From NCBI RefSeq assembly GCF_033449965.1, contig NZ_CP137761.1, positions 868,001 to 932,000 on the forward strand: a stretch of 64,000 bases of DNA, given 5' to 3'. This document shows, in pieces, positions 36,448 through 45,383 of this stretch; the first letter of the stretch is position 1; every line of letters starts with the position of its first letter. The stretch is from Bacillus sp. T3 (GTDB lineage: Bacteria > Bacillota > Bacilli > Bacillales > Cytobacillaceae). The notes beneath the pieces were generated by a model. The model saw nothing but the letters and a program-made list of their open reading frames with translations. It did not search any database and had not been told where the DNA came from. The position numbers and the translations under genes were made by a program.

Positions 36448-37227
36448 TTACGTTTCATCAAACGAAGTCGAAAAAATACTTTTTAACATTACTGAACTCA
36501 ACAAGATATTTGCTTGTATTATATGATCTGCACCAGCGCGTTTAGCGTTTAATACTTGATCAGAGGTTAATATTTCTGCGATACACTTAATAGATGGGTT
36601 GATGCCTTTAATGGCAAGTAAGGTTAGAATGGTATGCATATCTGCCTGCAATTCATCTTTATTTTGATCTGCCGTAATGACTACCTCTGTTGCTTCTAAT
36701 ACATTTGCCTTCTGCAATGTTTCATCTGAATTGGATCTTCCTTTAATAAAATGAACATGGTCCAACTGCTGTGGGCGTTGTTCAAGTGTTTCATCGATTA
36801 AGACCATTTCAGTTGAAACAGCTTGTTTTGATATGGTGGAGATGATATTGCGCGAGCGCTCATTCCAACCGATAATAATTAAATGTTTCATCCCCTTGAA
36901 AACCCGCTTTCCTTCAACAATTTCATTTTGTCTCGTGACGGCCTCCGTTGATAGGTGGGCAAAATAAATGGTTAAAATGCTTGCACCAATAAAAATCAGA
37001 AGCATTCCCGTTACACGGCCAAGGATGGTTTTCGGCGTATAATCCCCAAACCCAACAGTTGAAGCCGTGACAATCGCCCACCAAATTCCTTCAAAAATGG
37101 TAGGGAAATGCTGTGGCTCGATTAAATGAATCATTACCCCAAATAAAACCATCGTGAAGCAAGCAATCAACAAAAATCTGATTACTAGCGGAAACCGACA
37201 GTATCTCACATATAAATGCTTCCACAT
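36448..37227 (-). CDS. yugO: Potassium channel YugO-like (two-TM plus RCK domain)
   Basis: A 259-aa ion channel subunit: helix (IRFLLIACFTMVLFGVMIHL), pore with selectivity filter TASTVGFGDYTP, second helix (GMLLIFIGASILTIYFAHL), then a cytosolic TrkA-N/RCK domain (HLIIIGWNERSRNII). In B. subtilis YugO is a K+ channel involved in biofilm electrical signalling. It appears shorter at the C-terminus than the ~328-aa B. subtilis protein; no continuing frame was found behind the stop. Confidence 0.9.
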   Translation of the reverse strand: MWKHLYVRYCRFPLVIRFLLIACFTMVLFGVMIHLIEPQHFPTIFEGIWWAIVTASTVGFGDYTPKTILGRVTGMLLIFIGASILTIYFAHLSTEAVTRQNEIVEGKRVFKGMKHLIIIGWNERSRNIISTISKQAVSTEMVLIDETLEQRPQQLDHVHFIKGRSNSDETLQKANVLEATEVVITADQNKDELQADMHTILTLLAIKGINPSIKCIAEILTSDQVLNAKRAGADHIIQANILLSSVMLKSIFSTSFDET

Positions 37228-37562
37228 TTCCTACCACCTCAAGCCATCTTTCTAAGTACATTATTTCCGAAAATTATTCTAATCATAATATGATAACTAG
37301 GGTTATTTTAAGATTGAATATAAAGTTAGTCTCAACAGAGGTTAACTTTTTTTTGCAGTGGTGAAGCTTGTTAGACGTAACGGTATAAGTTTTCTTTATA
37401 CTGTGGAACTTGAATTCCAATTAAGTTACTATGGTAAAATAACGAATTTAGAATATCTAATCATCATGTTGCACAATGAAAGCGCAACAAATGGGAATGA
37501 AAGCGGAAACAATTCTTTCAATATAACTGTTACACTATAAACAGATAAGGGGGCAGTCAATC
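37228..37562. other. Promoter region between yugO and the PRD regulator gene
   Basis: 335 bp without genes, AT-rich. It holds the yugO promoter on one side and the leader of the sugar-alcohol island on the other. A CcpA-type cre is at 37498-37511 and a second, weaker cre-like TGAAAGCGCAACA lies about 20 bp before it. Confidence 0.5.
37498..37511 (+). promoter_or_regulatory. Catabolite-responsive element (cre) upstream of the PTS island
   Basis: TGAAAGCGGAAACA matches the consensus TGWAANCGNTNWCA at 13 of 14 positions and lies 52 bp before the regulator start. CcpA repression by preferred sugars is the likely use. Confidence 0.65.
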
Positions 37563-39605
37563 ATGTATCTAGACGAGAGGAGCAACCAGCTTTTAAATGA
37601 GGTTATCGCTAACCCTGAAATCTCGAATACGTTTTTGGAAGAAAAATACCAGCTGTCTCGAAGACAAGTAAGCTACAGCTTCAAAAAAATTAATGATTGG
37701 CTAGATGAAAAGAACTATCCGACTATTAAACGAACCAATAGTGGTAAGTTCATCATCAATCCAAAATTAATAGACTTGTTAGCGAATAAATCAGAGAGTA
37801 ATGACTCGAAGTATATCCCTTCTGAAAAAGAGAGAGCCCAACTTATCTTGTTAATGGTTTTAAGTAGCGATGATTTGTCACTTATCCATTTTACGACTGC
37901 ATTAGAGATTAGCAAAAACACTGTGCTCCGTGATTTGAAATATGCACAAACAATCATCAAACCCTATCAACTTGAAATCGTTTATTCAAGAGTTCGTGGC
38001 TACGAGTTATCGGGTAATGAATGGGATAAGCGAAAACTGCTCGTTGATTTATTACCGTCAATCTTTTCTATCTATAATGGTGAAGGCTTTATCCAAGAAC
38101 TTATCCAAATATCAACCTGTGAAATAGAAAAAATAAGGAATAAGATGGATGAGGTTGAAGCAAAATTAGGGCTAAAGTTTACCGATGAAAAAATTAAAGT
38201 TTTGCCGTATAGCATTGCCATCCTGTTAAAAAGGATGAGGCGAGGAAAGCTCATAACTGATACTTACCATATTGATTACAAAGAGCTATCTGATACAAAG
38301 GAATACGAAGCAGGAGAATTATTGATTGAAAATCTTGACGATTTTCCTGAATCAGAGCGCTTCTATATCACCTTACAGCTTTTGATTTCAAATGTTTCTT
38401 CTTCTCAATTATTAACGGAAGAGGAACTGCCACAGTTGCGAAACGCGTTGGACGATTGTTTATACTTATTCGAGAAAAAAGCTTGTATAACATTAAAGGA
38501 TAAGGAAATCCTACTTCAAAGATTGATGCAGCATATGAAGCCAGCTTACTATCGAATGAAATATCAGTTAACAACCAACTATTCTGTCATCGAGAAAATT
38601 AGTAGTCAATTCGAAGCGGTGCATTTTATCGTCAAGGAATCCATTAAGCCACTCGAAGAATTTATCGGTACAGAGATACCAGAAACAGAAATTATGTTTA
38701 TTACAATTTATATTGGTGGCCATCTGACCCATATTGGTGAAAAGCTTCATATCAAGAAAAAAGCCGTTGTTGTTTGTCCAAACGGAGTCTCGATTTCTAA
38801 ACTTATGGAAAATACATTACGAGAACTTTTTCCTGAATTTTATTTCTATGATGCGATGTCTATTCGTGAATTTGAACAGATGAAGCTGGAATCAGAGCTG
38901 GTTTTTTCACCAGTACCACTGCAAACTAACAAGAAATTATTTATTGTAGAACAATTTATTTCTGAGTTTGAAAAGGTGCAGCTTCGTCAGCGTGTTATGA
39001 AGGAAATGTTCGGTCTGAACTCATCGATCATTAATGTCGACCAAATTATGAATATTATTGAGAAATTCGTGAAACTGGACAATAAGCAGCCTTTAACAAA
39101 TGCCTTACAGGATTATTTTTCAATAAAAGAAACAGCTGAGATTCAACAAAAACAAGGGTATACGCTCAGTGATTTAATTACACCAAATAGCATTATCCTT
39201 AGAGATGAAGTAGAAAGCTGGGAGGAAGCCATTTCCGTGGCAGCTGAGCCGCTTCTTGCAAAGGGAAATATTACTGAAGGCTACATAGAAGCGATGAAAA
39301 AACAGTATCCAACGATGTCACCTTACATCGTGCTAAGACAGAGTATTGCGATTCCACATGCTAAACCTGATGACGGAGTTAATGCAATTGGGATGAGTTT
39401 ATTAAAACTAAAAAAAGGGCTTCAATTTGAAGAAAATATTAAAGTCCATTTAGTAGTTGTGATTGCTGCAGTTGATAAAAATCAACATTTTAATGCTCTC
39501 AAACAATTGTTAAAGCTATCAGGCGATAAAAGGGAAATAAACAACCTCATCGCAATGGATAATGAAATCGACATTTATCAAACGATTAAGTCTTATTCAA
39601 AATAA
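37563..39605 (+). CDS. PRD-containing transcriptional regulator with EIIB-like and EIIA domains (MtlR type)
   Basis: A 680-aa PTS-controlled activator. Order: N-terminal HTH (LEEKYQLSRRQVSYSFKKIN), a second HTH (TTALEISKNTVLRDLKYAQ), two PRDs (about residues 175-400), a Gat-type EIIB-like domain (AVVVCPNGVSISKLMENTL, with the phosphorylatable Cys) and a C-terminal fructose-type EIIA domain (RQSIAIPHAKPDDG, with the His). Such proteins are activated or silenced by phosphorylation from HPr and the cognate EII. It is the first gene of the island and almost surely its regulator. Confidence 0.9.
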   Translation: MYLDERSNQLLNEVIANPEISNTFLEEKYQLSRRQVSYSFKKINDWLDEKNYPTIKRTNSGKFIINPKLIDLLANKSESNDSKYIPSEKERAQLILLMVLSSDDLSLIHFTTALEISKNTVLRDLKYAQTIIKPYQLEIVYSRVRGYELSGNEWDKRKLLVDLLPSIFSIYNGEGFIQELIQISTCEIEKIRNKMDEVEAKLGLKFTDEKIKVLPYSIAILLKRMRRGKLITDTYHIDYKELSDTKEYEAGELLIENLDDFPESERFYITLQLLISNVSSSQLLTEEELPQLRNALDDCLYLFEKKACITLKDKEILLQRLMQHMKPAYYRMKYQLTTNYSVIEKISSQFEAVHFIVKESIKPLEEFIGTEIPETEIMFITIYIGGHLTHIGEKLHIKKKAVVVCPNGVSISKLMENTLRELFPEFYFYDAMSIREFEQMKLESELVFSPVPLQTNKKLFIVEQFISEFEKVQLRQRVMKEMFGLNSSIINVDQIMNIIEKFVKLDNKQPLTNALQDYFSIKETAEIQQKQGYTLSDLITPNSIILRDEVESWEEAISVAAEPLLAKGNITEGYIEAMKKQYPTMSPYIVLRQSIAIPHAKPDDGVNAIGMSLLKLKKGLQFEENIKVHLVVVIAAVDKNQHFNALKQLLKLSGDKREINNLIAMDNEIDIYQTIKSYSK

Positions 39606-39638
39606 ATTACAAACATTGGGTGCAAGGAGAGAGTATCA

Positions 39639-40091
39639 ATGTCATTACAACCATTTTTAAAGGATGAATTGATTAAAGTTCATGTTAACTGTGAAAATCA
39701 AGACCAAGTTTTTGAATTAATTTATAAGGAAGCATTAGAGCGAGGATATGTTAAGGAAGAATATCTAAAAAAGGTTAAAGAGCGAGAAGCGATTTTTCCA
39801 ACTGGATTAAACATGAACAGCCACAATGTAGCGATTCCTCATACAGATCCAGAATATGTTCATGAGCAATTCATTGCAGTCGCAACGTTGGATAATCCGG
39901 TTCCATTCTACCTAATGGATGATAATACGAAGCAGGTTGACGTAAATGTTGTGTTTATGCTTGGTTTAAACGAACCGCATAGTCAATTAACGGTTCTACA
40001 GCAAATAATGGGTGTTATTCAAGATGGTTCGAAGATTGAAGAAATTTTAAAAGCATCAAAAGGTGAAGAAATACGAGCCATTTTTGCCTAA
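39639..40091 (+). CDS. PTS galactitol-family enzyme IIA
   Basis: A 150-aa EIIA of the fructose/mannitol fold, Gat subfamily. The phosphate-accepting residue is His68 in NSHNVAIPHTDP. It takes phosphate from HPr and passes it to EIIB. CAAGGAGAGAG precedes the ATG. It is followed by two EIIB genes and an EIIC gene of the same permease. Confidence 0.92.
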   Translation: MSLQPFLKDELIKVHVNCENQDQVFELIYKEALERGYVKEEYLKKVKEREAIFPTGLNMNSHNVAIPHTDPEYVHEQFIAVATLDNPVPFYLMDDNTKQVDVNVVFMLGLNEPHSQLTVLQQIMGVIQDGSKIEEILKASKGEEIRAIFA

Positions 40092-40135
40092 AAGGAAGAC
40101 ATGTTAGTTAATTGCTTGAAGGGTGGTGATAAATA

Positions 40136-40420
40136 GTGAAAAAATACACCGTACTAGTAGCTTGTGGAGCAGGAATTGCTACATCAACAGTGGTGAGTGA
40201 GCATGTTGAGGAATTATTGAAGGAACACAAAATTTATTCGCAAGTCATTCAATGTAAAATTGCTGAAGTTGCATCTATGCAGGATTATGCTGATTTAATT
40301 ATCTCAACGACTATACTGCCCACAACATATAGAATTCCAGTGTTGAATGGCACTGCATATATAAGCGGAATTGGGATGGAGAAATTAGATCAAAGTATTA
40401 TCGACCATTTAAAAAGCTAG
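40136..40420 (+). CDS. PTS galactitol-family enzyme IIB, first copy
   Basis: A 94-aa GatB-like protein with the active Cys10 in VLVACGAGIATSTVV. The GTG start follows GAAGGGTGGTG. It is very similar to the next gene, indicating tandem duplication. Confidence 0.92.
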   Translation: MKKYTVLVACGAGIATSTVVSEHVEELLKEHKIYSQVIQCKIAEVASMQDYADLIISTTILPTTYRIPVLNGTAYISGIGMEKLDQSIIDHLKS

Positions 40421-40579
40421 TCGAATTTTTCACTACTATCTAACCGAAACGTGCAATCATAAATTTATTATTGTCATTTTAATTGAATGTATTTACGGTC
40501 AAATCAATTATTTAAAGTTTGGAAGTCTAGCAATGTAAAAGTTGCTATTAAATTATAAATATATTAGGGGGAAGACATC

Positions 40580-40861
40580 ATGAAAAAATTTACAGTATTA
40601 GTAGCTTGTGGAGCAGGAATTGCAACTTCAACAGTGGTTTGCCAAAAGGTTGAAAACTTAATTAAGGACAATAACATCAATGCAGAAGTTGTTCAATGTA
40701 AAATTGCAGAGGTTAAGTCAAGACAAGAAGGCGCAGATTTAATCGTTTCAACTACTATCCTGCCGACTACATATGAAATTCCGGCTATTATCGCTACTGC
40801 TTATATTACAGGTATCGGTATGGATAAATTAGATCAAAAAATTCTTGATCACTTAAAATAA
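40580..40861 (+). CDS. PTS galactitol-family enzyme IIB, second copy
   Basis: A 93-aa paralogue of the preceding EIIB, again with Cys10 (VLVACGAGIATSTVV) and the conserved STTILPTTYEIP. It has its own strong ribosome site (TTAGGGGGAAG) and is separated from the first copy by 159 AT-rich bases. Which of the two serves EIIC is unknown. Confidence 0.92.
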   Translation: MKKFTVLVACGAGIATSTVVCQKVENLIKDNNINAEVVQCKIAEVKSRQEGADLIVSTTILPTTYEIPAIIATAYITGIGMDKLDQKILDHLK

Positions 40862-40935
40862 ATCATTCTGTTATTGTTTAGTAGGATCCCGTTTCACTGA
40901 TAAATTATATAAAAAACACATTACGGGGGTTAATT

Positions 40936-42207
40936 ATGGACAAATTATTAGCTGGCGTTCAGTACGTGTTAGGTCTAGGACCAACCGTCATTCTACCAAT
41001 CGCTATCGTTATATTGGGACTGATTTTTAAAACAGGCTTTAAGAAAGCGTTTAAATCCGGGATTATCATCGGGATCGGCTTCGTTGGTATCAATCTAGTT
41101 ATTGGATTATTAGTTGATAACCTCGGCCCTGCAGCACAAGCAATGGTTGAACGGTTTGGCTTAAATCTAACCGTTATTGATACCGGTTGGCCATCAGCCG
41201 CGGCTCTTTCTTGGGCATCACCAGTTGCTGCAATTTTGATTCCAATCTGTTTAGTTGTAAATATTTTATTGTTAATGGCAAAATTCACGAAAACACTTGA
41301 TATCGATATTTGGAACTACTGGCATTTTATCGCTGCTGGAGCAACTGGTTATATCGTAACTGACAGCTGGTGGTTTGCGATTCTATGTGCGGTTCTTTAT
41401 GAAATCGCTGTCCTTTATATCGCTGATAAGACAGCGCCAATGGTTGCAAAATTCTATGGCTTAGAAGGTATTTCGTTACCAACCGGTTCTACTGCAGCAT
41501 TCGGACCAATTGGTATTTTAGTAGGTATGCTTGTTGAGAAAATCCCTGGGATCAAAAACCTACATGCAGATCCTGAACATATTCAGAAGCGCTTTGGTGT
41601 GTTTGGTGAGCCAATGATGATGGGTCTTGTTCTTGGTCTTGTAATCGGTGCTTTAGCTGGTTATGAAGTTGGAGAAATACTACAGGTTGGTATTTCAATG
41701 GGTGCGGTTATGATGCTTTTACCACGTATGGTAAAAATCCTAATGGAAGGCTTAATTCCAATTTCTGAAGCTGCACGTGATTTCTTACAAAAACGTTGGG
41801 GCGATCGTGAAATTTACATCGGTCTTGATGCAGCACTAGCTGTTGGGCACCCTTCAGTAATGGCTACAGCTTTATTACTTGTACCTGTTACATTATTCTT
41901 AGCTGTTGTATTACCTGGAAACAAAGTATTACCATTCGGTGACTTAGCTACCATTCCATTCTACATCGCTTTCGTTGTTGGTTCTAGAAAAGGAAATATC
42001 ATTCATTCACTAATTGCTGGTGTTGTAATGGTTGCATTATCACTATACATGGCTACAGACTTTGCAGAAGTTCACACATTAATGATGGACGGCGCGCAAT
42101 TTGATATGCCAGAAGGTGCTACTCAAATTTCAAGCTTAGACTTAGGTGGTAACTTATTAAACTGGTTAATCCTAAAATTTGCTCAACTTTGGAATTCAAT
42201 TTTCTAA
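40936..42207 (+). CDS. PTS galactitol-family enzyme IIC (polyol permease)
   Basis: A 423-aa integral membrane permease of the Gat family (TC 4.A.5) with about nine hydrophobic segments. It starts with VQYVLGLGPTVILPIAIVIL and contains the family motif GSTAAFGPIGILVGMLVEKI. Gat-family permeases carry galactitol or pentitols such as D-arabitol and xylitol; the downstream pentose-phosphate genes favour a pentitol. Confidence 0.93.
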   Translation: MDKLLAGVQYVLGLGPTVILPIAIVILGLIFKTGFKKAFKSGIIIGIGFVGINLVIGLLVDNLGPAAQAMVERFGLNLTVIDTGWPSAAALSWASPVAAILIPICLVVNILLLMAKFTKTLDIDIWNYWHFIAAGATGYIVTDSWWFAILCAVLYEIAVLYIADKTAPMVAKFYGLEGISLPTGSTAAFGPIGILVGMLVEKIPGIKNLHADPEHIQKRFGVFGEPMMMGLVLGLVIGALAGYEVGEILQVGISMGAVMMLLPRMVKILMEGLIPISEAARDFLQKRWGDREIYIGLDAALAVGHPSVMATALLLVPVTLFLAVVLPGNKVLPFGDLATIPFYIAFVVGSRKGNIIHSLIAGVVMVALSLYMATDFAEVHTLMMDGAQFDMPEGATQISSLDLGGNLLNWLILKFAQLWNSIF

Positions 42208-42239
42208 GTTATCGTTTGTAACGCTAAATAACTTCTAAC

Positions 42240-42380
42240 AGTGGGGGAGATGTCCCCCTCTGCGAGAAGCTTTACATTTTTAAGTAGTAAGAAAATTCTG
42301 TTAATTTTATAAAGGCTCCAGGTACGATTAGTTTTAAGCGAACATTTAATCGCTAAAGACTTTGGACCTGGTGCTTTTCT
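42240..42380 (+). promoter_or_regulatory. Hairpins between EIIC and the first polyol dehydrogenase gene
   Basis: GGGGGA-gatg-TCCCCC lies at about 42242-42260. A second, large hairpin at 42314-42379 pairs GCTCCAGGT with ACCTGGTGC and AGCGA with TCGCT, ending in CTTTTCT. Either could be a partial terminator that lowers expression of the distal genes. Confidence 0.5.
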
Positions 42381-42400
42381 AAAAATTGGAGGTCCTTAGA

Positions 42401-43447
42401 GTGAAAGCCGCAGTCTTACATTCAGAAAATCACTTTGTCTACCAGGAAATTGAAATTGGAGCTTGTAAAGCGGATGAAGTGAAAATAAAGGTCATGGCAG
42501 CAGGGATTTGTGGATCAGATACACACAAAATGGTCAGCAAATGGAAGTATCCACTCCCAGCCATCATGGGTCATGAATTTTCAGGTTGTATCGTTGAAAA
42601 AGGCCAAGATGTCACCAATGTAGAAATTGGAGACCGTGTTGTCGCGATTCCTTTCCATCCGTGTAAAAAATGTGAATATTGTCTCCGTGGAGAATACAAC
42701 TTATGTGAAGACCACGGCATGATTGGTAGTAAATCATTTGGCGGCTTTGCTGAGTTCTGTAATATGCCTGCAGAGTATGTGATTCCAATTGGTGACATGG
42801 ATTTCGAAGAAGCAGCGATGATCGAACCTTTGGCCGTTGCACTACATGGAGTCTTAAACATTGAACCAAGAATCGGTGATGTTGTTGCTGTGTTTGGAGT
42901 AGGTACGATTGGGATATTAGCGATTCAATGGCTGAAAATTGCCTGGGCAAAAGAAATTATCGCGATTGATATATCTGACGAGAAGCTGGCTGATGCAGTA
43001 GCAATGGGGTGCGAAAGAACCATTAATCCACTTCATGAAAATCTAGAAGAAAAAATTAAAGAATACACAAATGGCTTAGGTGTAGATATTGCGCTTGAAT
43101 GTGCCGGTTCAAAAATTACTCAAGAACAATGCTTACTTGTCACTCGCAAAAAAGGCAAGGTTGGTTACTTAGGAATAGCTTATGCGGATGTTACGCTTCA
43201 TGAAAGAGCATTTGAAAGCATCTTTAGAAGAGAATTAACGCTAAAAGGCTTCTGGAATTCCTATTCCGCACCATTCCCAGGCGAAGAATGGAAAACAAGC
43301 ATTGATTTTATCAATAAAGGAAAAATCAAGCTAAAAGAACTTATTTCCCATCGATTCGAGTTACAGGATACTCAAAAAGCCTTTAACGTCATGATTAATC
43401 GTGAAGAATCTTACAACAAAGTTTTGATTATTCCAAATGAGGTGTAA
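42401..43447 (+). CDS. Zinc-dependent polyol-phosphate dehydrogenase (GatD/sorbitol dehydrogenase type), first
   Basis: A 348-aa medium-chain dehydrogenase. Catalytic zinc residues are in GICGSDTHK and GHEFSG; the structural zinc cysteines are in CKKCEYCLRGEYNLC; the NAD site is VFGVGTIGILAIQ. The GTG start at 42401 follows GGAGGTCC. In this context it would oxidise a sugar-alcohol phosphate delivered by the PTS to a ketose phosphate. Confidence 0.9.
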   Translation: MKAAVLHSENHFVYQEIEIGACKADEVKIKVMAAGICGSDTHKMVSKWKYPLPAIMGHEFSGCIVEKGQDVTNVEIGDRVVAIPFHPCKKCEYCLRGEYNLCEDHGMIGSKSFGGFAEFCNMPAEYVIPIGDMDFEEAAMIEPLAVALHGVLNIEPRIGDVVAVFGVGTIGILAIQWLKIAWAKEIIAIDISDEKLADAVAMGCERTINPLHENLEEKIKEYTNGLGVDIALECAGSKITQEQCLLVTRKKGKVGYLGIAYADVTLHERAFESIFRRELTLKGFWNSYSAPFPGEEWKTSIDFINKGKIKLKELISHRFELQDTQKAFNVMINREESYNKVLIIPNEV

Positions 43448-43453
43448 ATAGAG

Positions 43454-44485
43454 ATGAAAGCAGTAATGAAGCAAGAAGTCGGATATGACAACATGTCATT
43501 GGTCAATATCGAAGAACCTAATGTCTATGATGATAAAGTGAAAATAAAAGTAGCTTATACAGGGATTTGTGGATCAGATATTCATACATTTAAGGGTGAT
43601 TACAGCAATCCAACTCTTCCTGTTGTTCTTGGGCACGAGTTTTCTGGGGTTGTTGTTGAGATTGGTCCAAATGTTAAAAATGTGAAGGTTGGCGATCGCG
43701 TTACAAGTCAAACAACTTTCACTACTTGTGGAACTTGTGAGTATTGTCAAGAAGGTGACTACAATTTATGTCCAAATCGTAAAGGTCTTGGTACTCAAGT
43801 AAATGGTAGTTTCGCAGAATTTGTTATTTCCCGTGAAGAAAGTGTTCACGTGCTCCCAGAAGAAGTAAGCCTAAAGGCTGCTGCGTTCACTGAACCATTA
43901 GCTTGTTGTGTACATGCTGCGTTAGAAAAGACAACCGTTACCGCTAAGGAAAAGGTATTAATCTTTGGACCTGGTCCGATAGGGTTGCTGCAGCTTCAAG
44001 TAGTGAAGGCACAAGGTGCTTTTGTTATTATGGCTGGGATTACAAAGGATCAAAAACGATTAGAGTTAGCGAAAGAATTGGGCGCTGATGTGATTGTTGA
44101 TACGCTGCAAGAGGATTTAAAGGAAATCGTCCTTTCTCATACAGATGGCTATGGAGTCGATAAAATCTTCGAATGCTCTGGGGCTGTACCAGCTGTAAAC
44201 AGCGGTTTACCGTTAATGAAGAAAAAAGGTACCTTTGTACAGGTTGGTTTATTCGGAAATAAATGCAACGCTATTGACCAAGAGTCAATCATTCAACGTG
44301 AAATTTCCTATGTTGGATCTCGTTCACAAAAGCCAAGTTCTTGGTTAATCGCTCTTGATCTACTAAAAAATAACAAGATTGATACAGAAAAAATGATTAC
44401 AAAAACCGTTCCACTAGACGAATGGCGTCAAGGGTTTGAAGCTGTTATGGCAGGGAACGAAATTAAGGTTATCGTCGAATCTTAA
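43454..44485 (+). CDS. Zinc-dependent polyol-phosphate dehydrogenase, second
   Basis: A 343-aa paralogue of the preceding dehydrogenase. Zinc motifs are GICGSDIHT, GHEFSGV and CGTCEYCQEGDYNLC; the nucleotide site is IFGPGPIGLLQLQ. Six bases separate it from the first gene. Two dehydrogenases next to one PTS suggest two polyol substrates, e.g. D-arabitol-1-phosphate and xylitol-5-phosphate as described for a Listeria cluster of similar composition. The substrate is inference. Confidence 0.9.
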   Translation: MKAVMKQEVGYDNMSLVNIEEPNVYDDKVKIKVAYTGICGSDIHTFKGDYSNPTLPVVLGHEFSGVVVEIGPNVKNVKVGDRVTSQTTFTTCGTCEYCQEGDYNLCPNRKGLGTQVNGSFAEFVISREESVHVLPEEVSLKAAAFTEPLACCVHAALEKTTVTAKEKVLIFGPGPIGLLQLQVVKAQGAFVIMAGITKDQKRLELAKELGADVIVDTLQEDLKEIVLSHTDGYGVDKIFECSGAVPAVNSGLPLMKKKGTFVQVGLFGNKCNAIDQESIIQREISYVGSRSQKPSSWLIALDLLKNNKIDTEKMITKTVPLDEWRQGFEAVMAGNEIKVIVES

Positions 44486-44489
44486 AAGC

Positions 44490-44528
44490 TTGCAACCCGC
44501 AAACTCCTAAACGAGATTGCGGGTTTTT
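44490..44528 (+). terminator. Terminator after the second dehydrogenase gene
   Basis: AACCCGCAA pairs with TTGCGGGTT, followed by TTTAT. Confidence 0.8.
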
Positions 44529-44542
44529 ATGTCTGAATATTT

Positions 44543-44556
44543 TGAAAACGCTTCCA
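44543..44556 (+). promoter_or_regulatory. Second cre in the island
   Basis: TGAAAACGCTTCCA agrees with the cre consensus at 13 of 14 positions and lies 62 bp upstream of the -35 box at 44618. Confidence 0.6.
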
Positions 44557-44593
44557 AAAAAACGTATAAATAAGGTTGATTTGAGCATGAGTA

Positions 44594-44646
44594 ACAGAAA
44601 ATATTTAATTTTCTGTGTTGACAGCACTTTCATTGGGCAATAAACT
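44594..44646 (+). promoter_or_regulatory. Operator-like inverted repeat and promoter upstream of rpiB
   Basis: ACAGAAAAT-attta-ATTTTCTGT (44594-44616) is a perfect 9-bp inverted repeat. It directly precedes TTGACA (44618-44623) and TAAACT (44641-44646), 17 bp apart. An activator such as the PRD regulator could bind here; no second copy of the repeat was found in front of the regulator gene. Confidence 0.5.
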
Positions 44647-44903
44647 AAAAGAGGAATCATGACAAATGATTTAAAGTGGAACAAATGTAATGTTAATAAT
44701 AATATGTTGAGTTCTGTGACATCTGTGCAAATTTTTATTAATTGAACTACCCAGTATGCAATGATCATAGGAGTTTTTTCATCACTTTAAACTACAATGA
44801 TCATGACATGAAATGGGATGAAACCGCATTCTTTATCCAGTTTTTAGATGATACTATTAGGACATGAAAAGACATCACAAGCAGAATAGAAAGGGTGAAT
44901 AAT

Positions 44904-45359
44904 ATGAAACTTGCAATTGGTTGTGATCATGGTGGATTTCAGTTAAAAGAAGCAATCAAAAAACACCTTGAGCAAAAAAATATTGAAGTTGAGGATTATG
45001 GTACCTATAGCAAAGATAGTGTGAATTTCCCTGTTTATGCAACAAAGGTTGGGCATGCAGTAACTTCGGGTACTAGCGACTTAGGGATATTGTGTTGTGG
45101 GACTGGAATTGGCATGTCAATTGCCGCCAATAAAATTGACGGAGTTCGGGCGGCTGTTGTAAGCGATACCTTCTCTGCACAGGCGACGAGAGAGCATAAT
45201 AATAGTAACGTCCTCTGTTTGGGTGAACGAGTAGTTGGCGAAGGCCTTGCGTTATTAATCGTCGATACTTGGTTGAATGCAGGTTTCCAGGGTGGTCGTC
45301 ACCAAGAAAGAATTGATCAAGTGACTGAAATTGAAAAAAGACGAACGATTTCTATTTAG
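44904..45359 (+). CDS. RpiB/LacAB-family sugar-phosphate isomerase
   Basis: A 151-aa isomerase of the RpiB/LacA/LacB family. Conserved IGCDHGGFQLKE, GILCCGTGIGMSIAANK (with the catalytic Cys) and REHNNSNVLCLG. RpiB interconverts ribose-5-phosphate and ribulose-5-phosphate; the neighbours (epimerase, transketolase) favour this over galactose-6-phosphate isomerase, and LacA/LacB would be two subunits. ATG 44904 follows GAAAGGGTG. Confidence 0.9.
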   Translation: MKLAIGCDHGGFQLKEAIKKHLEQKNIEVEDYGTYSKDSVNFPVYATKVGHAVTSGTSDLGILCCGTGIGMSIAANKIDGVRAAVVSDTFSAQATREHNNSNVLCLGERVVGEGLALLIVDTWLNAGFQGGRHQERIDQVTEIEKRRTISI

Positions 45360-45383
45360 AAAAACACATAGGAGGGGACCAAT

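Larger units (their letters stand above)
44486..44903. other. 418-bp internal control region of the sugar-alcohol island
   Basis: No gene. It contains the terminator at 44490, a cre at 44543, an inverted repeat and promoter at 44594-44646, and two ATGATCAT palindromes (about 44760 and 44799). It separates the PTS/dehydrogenase genes from the pentose-phosphate genes and probably starts a second transcript. Confidence 0.55.
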
